Notes: a model not told the origin generated them from the letters alone. 64,000 nt of DNA from Methanobacteriota archaeon (GCA_023440975.1 JAEZRD010000078.1:25905-89904); one strand, 5' to 3'; positions 52,677 to 62,176 are shown, counted from the stretch's first letter. Made by a program: numbers and translations.

Positions 52677-53855
52677 TTAATAATCAATTTTACAATTATT
52701 TTCTTGTTCTTCAAAAATCTCATTAGCATATTCTTTAGTTAATTTTAAGATTTCTTCATCATTTAAATTGATTCCTAATATGAAACCTTTTTTATTTAAC
52801 TCTTGGATTGTTTTGTTAAGGTCTTCACTACTACTTCCGGAAATTTTATGTGAATGAAGTCCTCCCACTGATTTATAAATGTTTTTAATTGATTTTGATG
52901 CTGCAAGATTTGAATTTAAGTAATCGTTGTATTTTCCATAATTTTCTTTTTTTATAACACCAATTTTACGCACTAAAGGTTCTTTTATTCCTGGAAAATC
53001 ATATTCAATATCTTCTATGTTACAGTTATTATCTAAAACTATTTTCATTTCAGTTGCAATATCTTTAACATGATGTTTGCATGTTATTTTAACCATTTTG
53101 GGTGTTACTGCAGCATAATAAAGTTCAGATCCTCCACTAGCTTCTGGGGATATTACTTCATTTGATCCTGCATTTTTTAAACGTTTAATATTCTCAGAAT
53201 AACTTGCTCTAGATACTATCCAAAGGTCTGGAGCTAGTTCTCGTGTTGTTAAAACAATAAATAGATTGTCAACATCACTTCCAGTTGCTACAATCATTCC
53301 ATAAGCTTTATCTAAATTTATCTTCTTTAAAAGATCAGTATCTGTTGCATCTCCATTAATAACTAGTAAATCTTCATCTTCTTCCAATTTTTCAACAGTT
53401 TCGTGATTTTTTTCAATTATTAATACATTTTGATTTCTTTCTTTTAATTCTTTTAATATTACGCTTCCGACTCTTCCATATCCACATAAAATGTAATGCT
53501 CTTTAAGATTAGCGACTTTTTTTCTCATTATTGCACCACTTCTAACTTCTTCCATACCCTCTGATATATTTGTAAGGATAGTGGTAATGATATAGGCTAT
53601 AACTACAATTCCTGCAAGAGATAAACTCATTGAAAATAATTTTTGTAAAATTGTAACAGGTACTATATCCCCATATCCTACTGTGGCTATGGTTATAACT
53701 GTAAAATATAATGCTTCAAAAGGATCTAGTTCCATGATTAAAATTGAACCTACTTCTCCATATAATATAATGAAAATTATTACTATTAAACCATTTCTTA
53801 ATTTGTAGGTGTCTATGACGTCCATTAAACTTTTTGTTATATGTTGATATATCAT
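52677..53855 (-). CDS. Two-TM K+ channel with RCK domain (MthK-like)
   Basis: 392 residues. One outer helix, a pore loop with the K+ filter TVGYGD and an inner helix (about residues 20-95) are followed by RCK_N (YILCGYGRVGSVILKEL, VINGDATDTDLL, IVATGSDVDNLF) and a C-terminal RCK_C part. The tail has Ser/His-rich GGLHSHKISGSSS and an extra acidic helix. MthK-type channels open with Ca2+ bound to the RCK ring; Ca2+ residues cannot be judged by eye. Confidence 0.9.
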   Translation of the reverse strand: MIYQHITKSLMDVIDTYKLRNGLIVIIFIILYGEVGSILIMELDPFEALYFTVITIATVGYGDIVPVTILQKLFSMSLSLAGIVVIAYIITTILTNISEGMEEVRSGAIMRKKVANLKEHYILCGYGRVGSVILKELKERNQNVLIIEKNHETVEKLEEDEDLLVINGDATDTDLLKKINLDKAYGMIVATGSDVDNLFIVLTTRELAPDLWIVSRASYSENIKRLKNAGSNEVISPEASGGSELYYAAVTPKMVKITCKHHVKDIATEMKIVLDNNCNIEDIEYDFPGIKEPLVRKIGVIKKENYGKYNDYLNSNLAASKSIKNIYKSVGGLHSHKISGSSSEDLNKTIQELNKKGFILGINLNDEEILKLTKEYANEIFEEQENNCKIDY

Positions 53856-53998
53856 GGGTTTTAGTCCTAGAATATTTTTTTTAAATAATATTATAATTAT
53901 TTATATAAAAAGATTAAATTAAATACTTTTCTTAACATAATATATAATAAATTTCATGTTTTAATTTTGTTTTAATATTAATAATTCAGGTGAAAATT

Positions 53999-55567
53999 AT
54001 GGATCCAATAGATATGCAAGTAACTGACTTTAACTGTGAATATTTAGGTCTTTCAAGACTTTGTTTAATGGAAAATGCTGGAAAATCATTGTCAGATGAG
54101 GTAGCAACCCTTTCAACTTTCACTTATTCTAAACCAGTTAAAATAAATATTTTTGCAGGTTCTGGGGGAAATGGTGGTGATGGTTTTGTTGCTGCTCGTC
54201 ATTTACTTAATCGAGGTTTTACTGTAGATTTATATCTTTTGAAAAAAGATGATGAAATTAAGTCTAAAGATGCTCTTTTAAATTTAAAAATCTTGCGTAA
54301 TTTGAATCCTAAAGTTTCACGTTTAAATATTATTTATTTAAATGATTCTAGTGATATTGATAAATTGGATATTGCTTTCAATAATCAATTTAATGAATCA
54401 ATTATTATTGATGGTATTTTAGGTACTGGGATTAAAGGAAACTTACGCCCTAAGGAAAGACATGCAATTGAAGTGATTAACAAGTCCAACTCATTAAAAA
54501 TTGCTATAGATGTTCCTTCTGGATTAAATCCTTTAACTGGTGAAGTTGAAGATATAAGTGTTAAAGCAGATTATACAGTTGGTTTTCATAAAGTAAAAAG
54601 TGGTGTTAAAAAAGCTGATGAGGAGTATGTTGGTGGATTAATCACTTGTGATATTGGAATTCCAATTGAAGCAGAACTTTATGTTGGAGATGGGGATTTA
54701 TTAAAACTTAAAAATAGATTTGATGATTCTCATAAAGGAAATAATGGTAGTTTACTTATTATTGGAGGCAGTAAAGAATATTCTGGTGCTCCAGGATTAG
54801 CAGGAATGGCTGCTATTGCTAGTGGTGTTGATCTTGTACATATTGCAACACCTGAACCTGCTGTTATTCCTATTCAGTCTTATGCTCCTGATTTTATAGT
54901 GCATGGTATGGAAGGAGATTATCTTAATTTAAATAATCAAGAAGAAATTTTAAAATTAGTAGAAAATGTTGATGCAGTTCTTATTGGTCCAGGGGCAAGT
55001 CAAATAGATGAAACTAAAAAATTATTCAATATTCTTGCTCATAAAATTAAAAAACCAATAGTATTAGATGCGGATGCTTTAAAATTAGTTGAACGAAAAA
55101 TTATAGCTAAAAGAGAAGATGTTATATTAACTCCTCATAATAATGAGTTTAAACAATTTTATGAAGATGTTATTTATTCTGAGGGACTTAACTTAGATGA
55201 TGTAAGTATGAAATTTGATAAATTAGATTTTCAAACCGTTAATGATAAACTGAATATTTTACAGGCTGTATCAAATTCAATTTCTGGAGTTACTGTTGTT
55301 AAAGGAGAATCTGATTTTATATTCCAAGATAATAAAGTGAAAATCAATAATACTGGAAATTCTGGGATGACTGTTGGTGGAACTGGTGATTCATTGGCGG
55401 GTTTAACTGCAGGATTATTATCACAAGGTTTAAATCCTTTTGATGCAGCTTCTTTAGCTACTTTTTTAAATGGTAAGGCTGGAGATTTAGCTATGGAAAA
55501 ATATGGTTATGGTTATGCTGCTTCTAATTTAGCTGAATTTATTGGTAAAGTGATGGAAGGGCTTTAA
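53999..55567 (+). CDS. nnr: Bifunctional NAD(P)H-hydrate repair enzyme (epimerase + ADP-dependent dehydratase)
   Basis: 522 residues. N-terminal YjeF/NnrE epimerase (MENAGKSL, AGSGGNGGDGFVAARHL, DGILGTGIKG, DVPSGLNPLTG), C-terminal NnrD dehydratase (LLIIGGSKEYSGAPGLAG, GPGASQ, LDADALKL, VGGTGDSLAG). It repairs hydrated NADH and NADPH. AGGTGA (53988-53993) precedes ATG 53999; GTG 53990 is inside it. Its stop overlaps the sfsA ATG by one base. Confidence 0.95.
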   Translation: MDPIDMQVTDFNCEYLGLSRLCLMENAGKSLSDEVATLSTFTYSKPVKINIFAGSGGNGGDGFVAARHLLNRGFTVDLYLLKKDDEIKSKDALLNLKILRNLNPKVSRLNIIYLNDSSDIDKLDIAFNNQFNESIIIDGILGTGIKGNLRPKERHAIEVINKSNSLKIAIDVPSGLNPLTGEVEDISVKADYTVGFHKVKSGVKKADEEYVGGLITCDIGIPIEAELYVGDGDLLKLKNRFDDSHKGNNGSLLIIGGSKEYSGAPGLAGMAAIASGVDLVHIATPEPAVIPIQSYAPDFIVHGMEGDYLNLNNQEEILKLVENVDAVLIGPGASQIDETKKLFNILAHKIKKPIVLDADALKLVERKIIAKREDVILTPHNNEFKQFYEDVIYSEGLNLDDVSMKFDKLDFQTVNDKLNILQAVSNSISGVTVVKGESDFIFQDNKVKINNTGNSGMTVGGTGDSLAGLTAGLLSQGLNPFDAASLATFLNGKAGDLAMEKYGYGYAASNLAEFIGKVMEGL

Positions 55568-56271
55568 TGAATAGTTATGTTGAAGGTATTTTTAAAAATA
55601 GACCTAATCGTTTTATTGCCGAAGTTGAAGTTGATGGAATTTTGGTTGAAGCTCATGTACCGAATACTGGGCGATGTAAGGAACTTTTAGTACCTAATGC
55701 TAAGGTTTATCTTCTTCCAAGTGATAATCCTAAAAGAAAAACAAAATTTTCTTTACACTTTGTATTGAATAATGGTGTTTTAGTAAGTTTATTTTCTCAA
55801 CAAGCTAATGAAATAGTATTTAATTCTATAAAAGGCGGTAAAATAAAAGAACTTCAGGGGTATGATGTTCTTCAGAGGGAGAAAACTGTTGATAATTCTC
55901 GTATTGACATATATTTAGGTAAAAATATTGATGAAGAACTTGTTGAAGAATGTTATGTGGAAGTAAAAGGAGTAACATTAATAAAAGATGGTTTAGCACA
56001 ATTTCCAGATGCTCCTACAGAAAGAGGGAGAAAACATTTAAATGAATTAATTAATCTTAAAGAGAGAGGATATAGGGCAGTTGTGTTTTTTTTAATTCAA
56101 CATCCTAATGGGAATAAATTTAGGCCTAATTGGGAAAATGATCCTAAATTTGCTGAAGTTTTAAATGAAGCTTACAATAAAGGTGTTGAAATTCTTGTTT
56201 ATAAATGCGAAAATAGTTTAGATGAAATTAAAATTTTAGAAAAATCTTTAAATTTTTCTTTAAATCAATGA
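55567..56271 (+). CDS. sfsA: SfsA family nuclease-like protein
   Basis: 234 residues. SfsA hallmarks RPNRFIAEVEVDG (OB-like N-terminal part), HVPNTGRCKELLVPN, and a nuclease-like core VEVKGVTLIKDGLAQFPDAP with TERGRKHLNEL. Named for sugar fermentation stimulation in E. coli; the molecular activity is poorly known and probably acts on nucleic acid. It is translationally coupled to nnr (TAATG). Confidence 0.92.
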   Translation: MNSYVEGIFKNRPNRFIAEVEVDGILVEAHVPNTGRCKELLVPNAKVYLLPSDNPKRKTKFSLHFVLNNGVLVSLFSQQANEIVFNSIKGGKIKELQGYDVLQREKTVDNSRIDIYLGKNIDEELVEECYVEVKGVTLIKDGLAQFPDAPTERGRKHLNELINLKERGYRAVVFFLIQHPNGNKFRPNWENDPKFAEVLNEAYNKGVEILVYKCENSLDEIKILEKSLNFSLNQ

Positions 56272-56303
56272 AGTAATGTTTTTTTTTATTTAGAGGTGTA
56301 GTT

Positions 56304-57719
56304 ATGAAAAAAACTTATATTCTTCAAATGCCTGATAAAGCAGGTGTTTTTTTAAAAGCTAATAATTCAGTTTTAAAAAATGGAGGAACTTTAATTAGGG
56401 CAAATTTTAATAAAGTTGTTGATTTACACACTCTTTTTTTAGAAGTATCCGCTTCTAAAGAGAATTTGGTAATAATTGAAGATGAACTTAAAGATTTAGG
56501 ATATTTAATTGATATTGAAGATGATAGTAAATTTATTTTAATTCAATTAATATATTCTGATATTTTAAGTAATGTTAGCCCGGTTTTAAAAATTTTAAAC
56601 AAGTATAATATTAATATTTCTTATGTGAACTTTTTAGATAATGATTCTGATAGTCAAGTTTTTAATCTTGGTTTTATAATTGAAGATTCCAATGATATTA
56701 AACATCTTTTGGATGAATTAAGTCAAATTTGTGAAGTTAAAATTCTTGATTATGATGTAACTGATAAATCTTTGGATAATACACTTTTTTATATAAGTTT
56801 TGCTGATGAAATGAGAAATTTATTATCTTTAACTCAAGAGGAAACTAATAATTTTATTATTAATTCTAATAAAATCATGCAAATTTTAGATCAAAAGGAT
56901 GAAAAACCATTTAAAACTTTTGAATATATTCGTAAGTTTGTAATGTTTATAATTAATCATCATGGTGATAATTTTATCCCGGAAATTTATAAAAAGAAAG
57001 TTACTGATGATGTAGATTTATATTTAATTGAACCTCCTTGTGGAAGTAATGTTTATATTTTTGATAGTGGGGATAATCTTTTATTTATTGATTCTGGGTT
57101 TGCATGTTTTGAAGATGAAATGGTGTCAATTTTTAATGATTTGGTACCTGATTTTAAGGATAAGAATAAAGATATTATTTTAACTCATACTGATATGGAT
57201 CATGCGGGTTTAGTTAATTTGTTTGATAATGTTTATGTTAGTGAAAGTTCTTATGAAAATTTTAAACTTGAGAATGAGGGTAAGGATAATTATAGATTCC
57301 AACATCCTATTCATAAACCTTATTTTAAGATTGATAAAATTATTACAAATTACACCCCTCCTAAAATGGATAAGGTCCATATGATTGGTAAGAGAAATGA
57401 TAATTTAATATTTTCTAAAATTGGAGAATTAAATTTTGAAGATTTGTGTTTTGAAATTTTTGAAGGTATTGCAGGTCATGCTGAAGGTGAAATAATTATT
57501 GTCTTAGAAAAGTTGAAAATTGTTTTTACTGGGGATATATTTGTTAATATAAAAGGATTTTCTAAAGATCAAGAAGAATTTAATTTAATTGCTCCCTATT
57601 TAATGACCAGTGTTAATGTTGATTCTGAAAAGGCAATTATTAGTAGAAAAGAAGTTTTAAATAAATTTAAAGATTATTTAATTTGTCCAGGGCATGGGTT
57701 GTGGGTAGTTAATAAGTAA
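56304..57719 (+). CDS. Tandem ACT domains fused to an MBL-fold hydrolase
   Basis: 471 residues. Two ACT-like regulatory repeats fill the first 160 residues (ILQMPDKAGVFLKANNSVLK; LIYSDILSNVSPVLKILNKY), then a helical stretch, then a C-terminal MBL domain (about 230-470) with LTHTDMDHAG (HxDxDH form), GIAGHAEGEI, VFTGDIF and CPGHGLWV. Amino-acid-regulated hydrolysis is an obvious idea but unproven. GAGGTG precedes ATG 56304, 33 bases after sfsA, so it is probably in the nnr-sfsA operon. Confidence 0.8.
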   Translation: MKKTYILQMPDKAGVFLKANNSVLKNGGTLIRANFNKVVDLHTLFLEVSASKENLVIIEDELKDLGYLIDIEDDSKFILIQLIYSDILSNVSPVLKILNKYNINISYVNFLDNDSDSQVFNLGFIIEDSNDIKHLLDELSQICEVKILDYDVTDKSLDNTLFYISFADEMRNLLSLTQEETNNFIINSNKIMQILDQKDEKPFKTFEYIRKFVMFIINHHGDNFIPEIYKKKVTDDVDLYLIEPPCGSNVYIFDSGDNLLFIDSGFACFEDEMVSIFNDLVPDFKDKNKDIILTHTDMDHAGLVNLFDNVYVSESSYENFKLENEGKDNYRFQHPIHKPYFKIDKIITNYTPPKMDKVHMIGKRNDNLIFSKIGELNFEDLCFEIFEGIAGHAEGEIIIVLEKLKIVFTGDIFVNIKGFSKDQEEFNLIAPYLMTSVNVDSEKAIISRKEVLNKFKDYLICPGHGLWVVNK

Positions 57720-57740
57720 AATACAAGTATTTGTTTTGTT

Positions 57741-57878
57741 TTATAATTCATATCCACAATTTTTGCATTTGAATTTTGTTTTTGGATTTTTAGAAGGAGT
57801 TTTTTTCATTTCTCCTCCACATTGTGGGCATTTTACATCTTTTTCATTTACTAAATCTCCAATATGTTCTGGATTCAT
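57741..57878 (-). CDS. 45-residue zinc-ribbon protein
   Basis: A small leftward gene: ATG at 57876-57878, stop at 57741-57743. The sequence opens MNPEHIGDLVNEKDVKCPQC and ends KCKNCGYEL, two CxxC pairs (CPQC, CKNC) of a classic zinc ribbon about 20 residues apart. GAGGGAT lies just upstream of ATG. The first 14 residues are acidic. It resembles small archaeal zinc-ribbon proteins with unknown partners. Confidence 0.75.
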   Translation of the reverse strand: MNPEHIGDLVNEKDVKCPQCGGEMKKTPSKNPKTKFKCKNCGYEL

Positions 57879-58245
57879 AATTTATCCCTCTTTTTCATTA
57901 TTTTTAATAATTATATTTATTATCTTTTTGTAAATGATTTTTTTTAAACTATTTGAAAATTTAATTAAAATTAGTTATATTTGATAGAATAGCATGCGTT
58001 TAAAAGGTTTAATCTACTTTAAAAAAAACATACGTAAAGGGGGTGATATGTAATTAGCGCATGCTATTCATATTTATTAAAATTTTTCATGTTATTTATA
58101 TTTATTGAATGTTAGTAGGTTTAATAATGTTTTAAAAAAAATTAGAACATTTATAAAGATGTTAAATATTATTAAAACAAGATTAATATGTTATATATTT
58201 TTAATTTAAAATTAATGTGAAAAAATAAGTAATAAAGAAAAAGTT
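57879..58245. other. Intergenic region with an 83-bp inverted-repeat element
   Basis: Contains the element at 57987-58069 (listed separately). From 58070 to 58245 only A/T-rich sequence is seen, ending at the argG terminator. Confidence 0.4.
57987..58069 (+). other. Inverted-repeat element, possible structured RNA, with SD-ATG-TAA
   Basis: GAATAGCATGCG (57987-57998) and its perfect complement CGCATGCTATTC (58058-58069) enclose 59 bases. Inside the loop AAAGGGGGTGATATGTAA (58036-58053) is a near-consensus ribosome-binding site followed directly by ATG and TAA. The outer stem is unusually GC-rich for this spacer. It may be a small RNA, a ribosome-binding decoy, or a small mobile palindrome. 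Confidence 0.5.
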
Positions 58246-58277
58246 AAAATAATAACTTTTTTTCAAGTTATTATTTT
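58246..58277 (-). terminator. Terminator of argG
   Basis: AAAATAATAAC (58246-58256) and GTTATTATTTT (58267-58277) form an 11-bp stem with a 10-base loop, followed by a T-rich run on the minus strand. Confidence 0.6.
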
Positions 58278-58300
58278 TTTAAAGAATTTTTTTTAAGTTT

Positions 58301-59476
58301 TTATTGGTTTAGCTTTTGATAATTAGCAGCTTGTATTCCATGGTATTTAATCATACCTTCGACTTCACGTTGGTCAGTTTCTTTATCTTCAAATGTAATT
58401 TGTTCGATATCGTGTAAGCTAAAGTCTGATTCTCTTGTTAATGGGTGTATATTTCCTTTGAATACTTTCATAACTACTTTTCCACATACTCTTCTTTGCA
58501 TGTTATCAATTGCTTGGTCCATATCTTCTTTTAATGGTTCTTGCCAGAGAGCTTTGTAAACAAGGTCTGCGTATAGTGTGCTCATATATTCAGCAAATCT
58601 TATTTCATCGGTAGTTAAAACTAATTCTTCTAATGCTTTGTGTGCACTGATTAATAGTTTAGCTCCAGGTACTTCGTAAATTTCTCTGCTTTTAAGTCCA
58701 ATCATTCTGTTTTCAATGGTATCTACTCTACCAACACCATTTTCTCCAGCTATTTTGTTTGCTTCTTTGATGATGTCGATTAATGGCATCATTTTTCCGT
58801 TTATAGCTATTGGTACTCCTTCTTCGAATTCGATTGCAACTTTTTGTGGTGTGTCTAATGCGTCTTCTGCAGATGCAGTCCATGCGTAGATATCTTCTGG
58901 TGCTTCGTTTTTAGGATCTTCTAGGAGGTCTCCTTCTATGGATCTTCCCCAAATGTTTTCATCGACACTGTATATTTTATCGGAAGCTAGTGGGAGGTTA
59001 TGTTTTTTAGCATATTCTACTTCTTCTGTTCTGGTTAGGTTTAATTCTCTTATTGGTGCAATGATTTCATAATCAGACATTGCTCTTATGATTGATTCGA
59101 ATCTGAATTGATCGTTTCCTTTTCCAGTACATCCGTGGGCTATTGCTGTGGCTCCTTCTTTATCTGCTATTTCAATTATTTTTAATGCAATTAGGGGTCT
59201 TGCTAATGCAGTACTTAATGGGTATCCTTCATATTCTGCGTTTGCTTTTATTCCTTTTGCTATGTAATCATTTGCAAATTCGTCTTTTGCATCTATTATA
59301 TAATGTTTGCCTGTGTTTATTTTGTCAGCAGAGGTTTGAGATTTTTGTAATTCTTCTTCTGGTTGGCCAACGTCAACACATGCGGTTATTACTTCATAAT
59401 TATATTTTTCTTCTAATAATTTAACACATACTGTGGTGTCTAATCCACCACTGAATGCTAATACGACTTTATCCAT
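58301..59476 (-). CDS. argG: Argininosuccinate synthase
   Basis: 391 residues. N-type ATP-pyrophosphatase loop AFSGGLDTTV, HGCTGKGNDQFRFE, DENIWGRSIEGDLLEDP and VENRMIGLKSREIYE-type region are all present. Joins citrulline and aspartate in arginine synthesis. Single gene; its upstream region of 480 bases holds unusual repeats and hairpins. GTGA lies seven bases before ATG 59476. Confidence 0.96.
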   Translation of the reverse strand: MDKVVLAFSGGLDTTVCVKLLEEKYNYEVITACVDVGQPEEELQKSQTSADKINTGKHYIIDAKDEFANDYIAKGIKANAEYEGYPLSTALARPLIALKIIEIADKEGATAIAHGCTGKGNDQFRFESIIRAMSDYEIIAPIRELNLTRTEEVEYAKKHNLPLASDKIYSVDENIWGRSIEGDLLEDPKNEAPEDIYAWTASAEDALDTPQKVAIEFEEGVPIAINGKMMPLIDIIKEANKIAGENGVGRVDTIENRMIGLKSREIYEVPGAKLLISAHKALEELVLTTDEIRFAEYMSTLYADLVYKALWQEPLKEDMDQAIDNMQRRVCGKVVMKVFKGNIHPLTRESDFSLHDIEQITFEDKETDQREVEGMIKYHGIQAANYQKLNQ

Positions 59477-59820
59477 TTATATTCACTGCCTTTTGTTTTT
59501 TTAGAATGTTTTAAAATTTATAATATTATGATTTTTATTTTGTAATTAATATTATTTATAAGGTATATAAGAAGTAGTTTTTTTAGTATAATTTTTTTTT
59601 AAAAATAGTATTTTTTTAGCAGAGAAAAAAGTCCCTTAATTGATGATTTTAAAAAGAGAAAAAAGTCTTTGATTTTAATATGGGATATGTGTGTTTATCA
59701 AGGTTTTTTTTTTATTTGAGCGAAGATTTTATTTTAATTTTCATCAATTAAGAGATTTTTTTTGTGAGATACAAAAACGTGTGTTTTGTTGTGTATAAAT
59801 TTTTGCTCACAATTAGTAGT
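59477..59820. other. Repeat- and hairpin-rich region upstream of argG
   Basis: AGAGAAAAAAGTC repeats at 59621-59633 and 59655-59667. CTTAATTGATGA (59635-59646) has its perfect complement TCATCAATTAAG at 59741-59752. TGTGAG (59763-59768) with CTCACA (59806-59811), ATAC (59769-59772) with GTAT (59793-59796), and AAAAC/GTTTT inside them form a compact hairpin. No ORF with a ribosome-binding site is present. It could be a structured RNA on either strand or the argG leader. Confidence 0.45.
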
Positions 59821-59958
59821 TAAACTTCATAGTATATAAAAGTTTAGGCTTACCTAAAAATTTATTTTTAAATTTCTAAAAAATAAAAATAATTTTATAA
59901 CTATAGTTATAATTAAACTTCTTAATATATAAACTTAGGCATACCTAAAAGTCTAAAA
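59821..59958 (+). promoter_or_regulatory. Two tandem TATA/DtxR-type operator modules
   Basis: TTAGGCTTACCTAA (59844-59857) and TTAGGCATACCTAA (59935-59948), 91 bases apart, are inverted repeats of the metal-dependent DtxR/MDR1/SirR type. Each is immediately preceded by TTAAACTTC and a TATA box (TATATAAAA at 59833-59841; ATATATAAA at 59925-59933), so both modules point right, into the convergent helicase gene. No rightward gene follows. Confidence 0.6.
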
Positions 59959-61992
59959 TCATAAAACTTTAAAAGAATCATTAACTTTGCAATAATCAAT
60001 CAAATCATTATAAGTACTATCAAACTTCAAAGTACTGCTATCTCCAACAATAATCAATTTACGCTTTGAACGAGTAATAGCAACATTTAAACGTCTAATA
60101 TCTTTTAAAAAACCAACAGTATTCTCTCTATTACTTCTAACATTAGAAATTATAATAATTTCCTTTTCTCTACCCTGAAAACCATCAACAGTTTTAACTT
60201 CTACAGGAACTAAATTCTTTAAATACTCAACTTGGTCCATATAAGGACTAATAACACCAATATCTTCTTTAATATAACCCCATTTCAAATAATTATTAAC
60301 AATTATTCCTATAAGTTGAGCTTCCGTCTTATTATGTACAGAACTAGAATCTTTAAAATGCTCTTCCATATTTCTTTTAATTAAAGAAGTATCTAAAAAT
60401 AAAAAAGGATAATCACTATCTTCTAAAAGACTATTAATATTATTTATTCTTTGAATTAATTTACTATCAAATTTTTTATTATCTAAAATCTTTTTATCTT
60501 CTAAACTCAAAGATTTTCTAGATAAATCTTTTAAAGATATATTTTTAATAAAATCATCACTAAACAACTTATTATCATAAAATTCTAAATTAGGAAAAAT
60601 CATTAATTTTTCATTCATACGATATTGGAAATTAAGTAATGAAGATTTTTTAGGATGGGAAACTATTAATTTTTCAAATAATGTTATTTGAAAATCTTTA
60701 GTTTTATTACTAATAACTGTTGGAGGTAATTGTTTATGATCTCCTGCTAAAATGAAACATTTAGCCTTAGATATAGGAATTAAAACACTGGGGATACTAG
60801 CTTGTGATGCTTCATCAATTATAGCAACATCAAAAATTATATTTTCAATATATTCTAAAGCTGCTGATGAGTTTGTTGATAATATAACATCACTATTTTT
60901 TATAATATCTTTGATAATTTCATTTTCTATACTTTCAATATGATTATAATAATCTTCAACTTCATAATTTATTTCAAGCCATTTAGCCATTGATTGCATG
61001 GTTTTAGCATCAATACCTCTTGATGACTTATTATTTTTAGCATTTCTAATTATCTCCTCATCACTAAAACCTCTTCTATATCTAGGTATAGGTTTTATCA
61101 ATGTTTCCATAATCTCTTGTTTTTCATTAATGATTTTTTGAATTTCTTCTTTTTGTTCATTCATTGGATGTTGTTCGGCTTTATAAGCTAAAGAATATTT
61201 AATATTTTGTTTAGAAACTCTTTGGGGGTGTCCTAATCTTGTATAAACTAAATCTTTTTCACTTTTATAATAGTCTGATTTTTTTGTTAAGCCTTCCAAT
61301 AAATTATCTACACTAGTGTTACTTTCACCTGTTGCTAAGATTTTATGATTTAATAAACCTTCTTGGTATATTAATTCAATTAATGTTCGAGTTTTTCCAG
61401 TTCCGAAAGGACCATGAATTAAGAAGAAATCATGAGTATTTAAAGCGTTTTCTATAGCAATTTTTTGGGATTTATTAAGTAAAGTGTCTTTAAATTGGTT
61501 TAATTTAATGTTATTAGTTTTTTTTGAGGGGGTATATTTTTTTAGTAGAATGTTTAATGCCTTTTTACCATAGGGGCTTAATTTTTTTAGGTTTTCTTCC
61601 ATTCTTCTAAAACTAATATCACTTGCATATAAATCTATTCTTACTCTTTTTTTAATAGCCCAGTTAGGAACATCTTCAAGGGATATTTTTATAAATCTTC
61701 CGCCTTTTTCTGTTACTGTTCCTGTTAAATTACTTTTTAATGGGTTTCCTTTACTAATTAATACAAGGTCACCTACATTTATTTCTGTATCTATAATTTC
61801 TTTTCTACCATATTGGATTATATTATAACCTAATTCTTTTCCTAGTGATTTTCCTTTTAGGTTGTTTATTGCTCGTCCCTTTTTTTCTCTTTGATAAGGG
61901 CTTAATCTTTTAATTTCATTTTTCATAGCACTTATTTCTGCTTTTCTTTCATCATTTACAAGTTCTATGAGTTTTGAAATATATTTTTCCAA
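59959..61992 (-). CDS. UPF1/IGHMBP2-like SF1B helicase
   Basis: 677 residues. After a beta-barrel region (about 60-130) come helicase motifs: GPFGTGKTRTLIEL (I), TGESNTSVDNLLEGL (Ia), IIDEASQASIPS (II), LAGDHKQLPPTV (III), QYRMNEKLM (IV), VKTVDGFQGREKEIIIIS (V) and RLNVAITRSKRKLIIVGD (VI). 5'-3' RNA/DNA unwinding is usual in the family. Start is TTG (complement of 61990-61992) behind GAAGGTAGA. Complete length. The cellular role in archaea is unknown. Confidence 0.92.
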   Translation of the reverse strand: MEKYISKLIELVNDERKAEISAMKNEIKRLSPYQREKKGRAINNLKGKSLGKELGYNIIQYGRKEIIDTEINVGDLVLISKGNPLKSNLTGTVTEKGGRFIKISLEDVPNWAIKKRVRIDLYASDISFRRMEENLKKLSPYGKKALNILLKKYTPSKKTNNIKLNQFKDTLLNKSQKIAIENALNTHDFFLIHGPFGTGKTRTLIELIYQEGLLNHKILATGESNTSVDNLLEGLTKKSDYYKSEKDLVYTRLGHPQRVSKQNIKYSLAYKAEQHPMNEQKEEIQKIINEKQEIMETLIKPIPRYRRGFSDEEIIRNAKNNKSSRGIDAKTMQSMAKWLEINYEVEDYYNHIESIENEIIKDIIKNSDVILSTNSSAALEYIENIIFDVAIIDEASQASIPSVLIPISKAKCFILAGDHKQLPPTVISNKTKDFQITLFEKLIVSHPKKSSLLNFQYRMNEKLMIFPNLEFYDNKLFSDDFIKNISLKDLSRKSLSLEDKKILDNKKFDSKLIQRINNINSLLEDSDYPFLFLDTSLIKRNMEEHFKDSSSVHNKTEAQLIGIIVNNYLKWGYIKEDIGVISPYMDQVEYLKNLVPVEVKTVDGFQGREKEIIIISNVRSNRENTVGFLKDIRRLNVAITRSKRKLIIVGDSSTLKFDSTYNDLIDYCKVNDSFKVL

Positions 61993-62176
61993 TATAATCT
62001 ACCTTCTTATTATATAATATTATTAATTATAGTATTTTTAACTTTATAATGTTAATATTAATTTTATGAAATTTATTATCTAAAATTTTTTAGATTAGCT
62101 TATATAGTATTTTTTATAAATTGGTGATTAATTATTCTTCCAAGAATTTTCAATATTATATTTATGAGTTGTAAAA

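Noticed and set aside
59841..59860. DtxR-type boxes as control sites for the helicase or argG
   Set aside because: They lie at the 3' end of the helicase gene and more than 360 bases from the argG start, and the TATA boxes beside them are oriented rightward.
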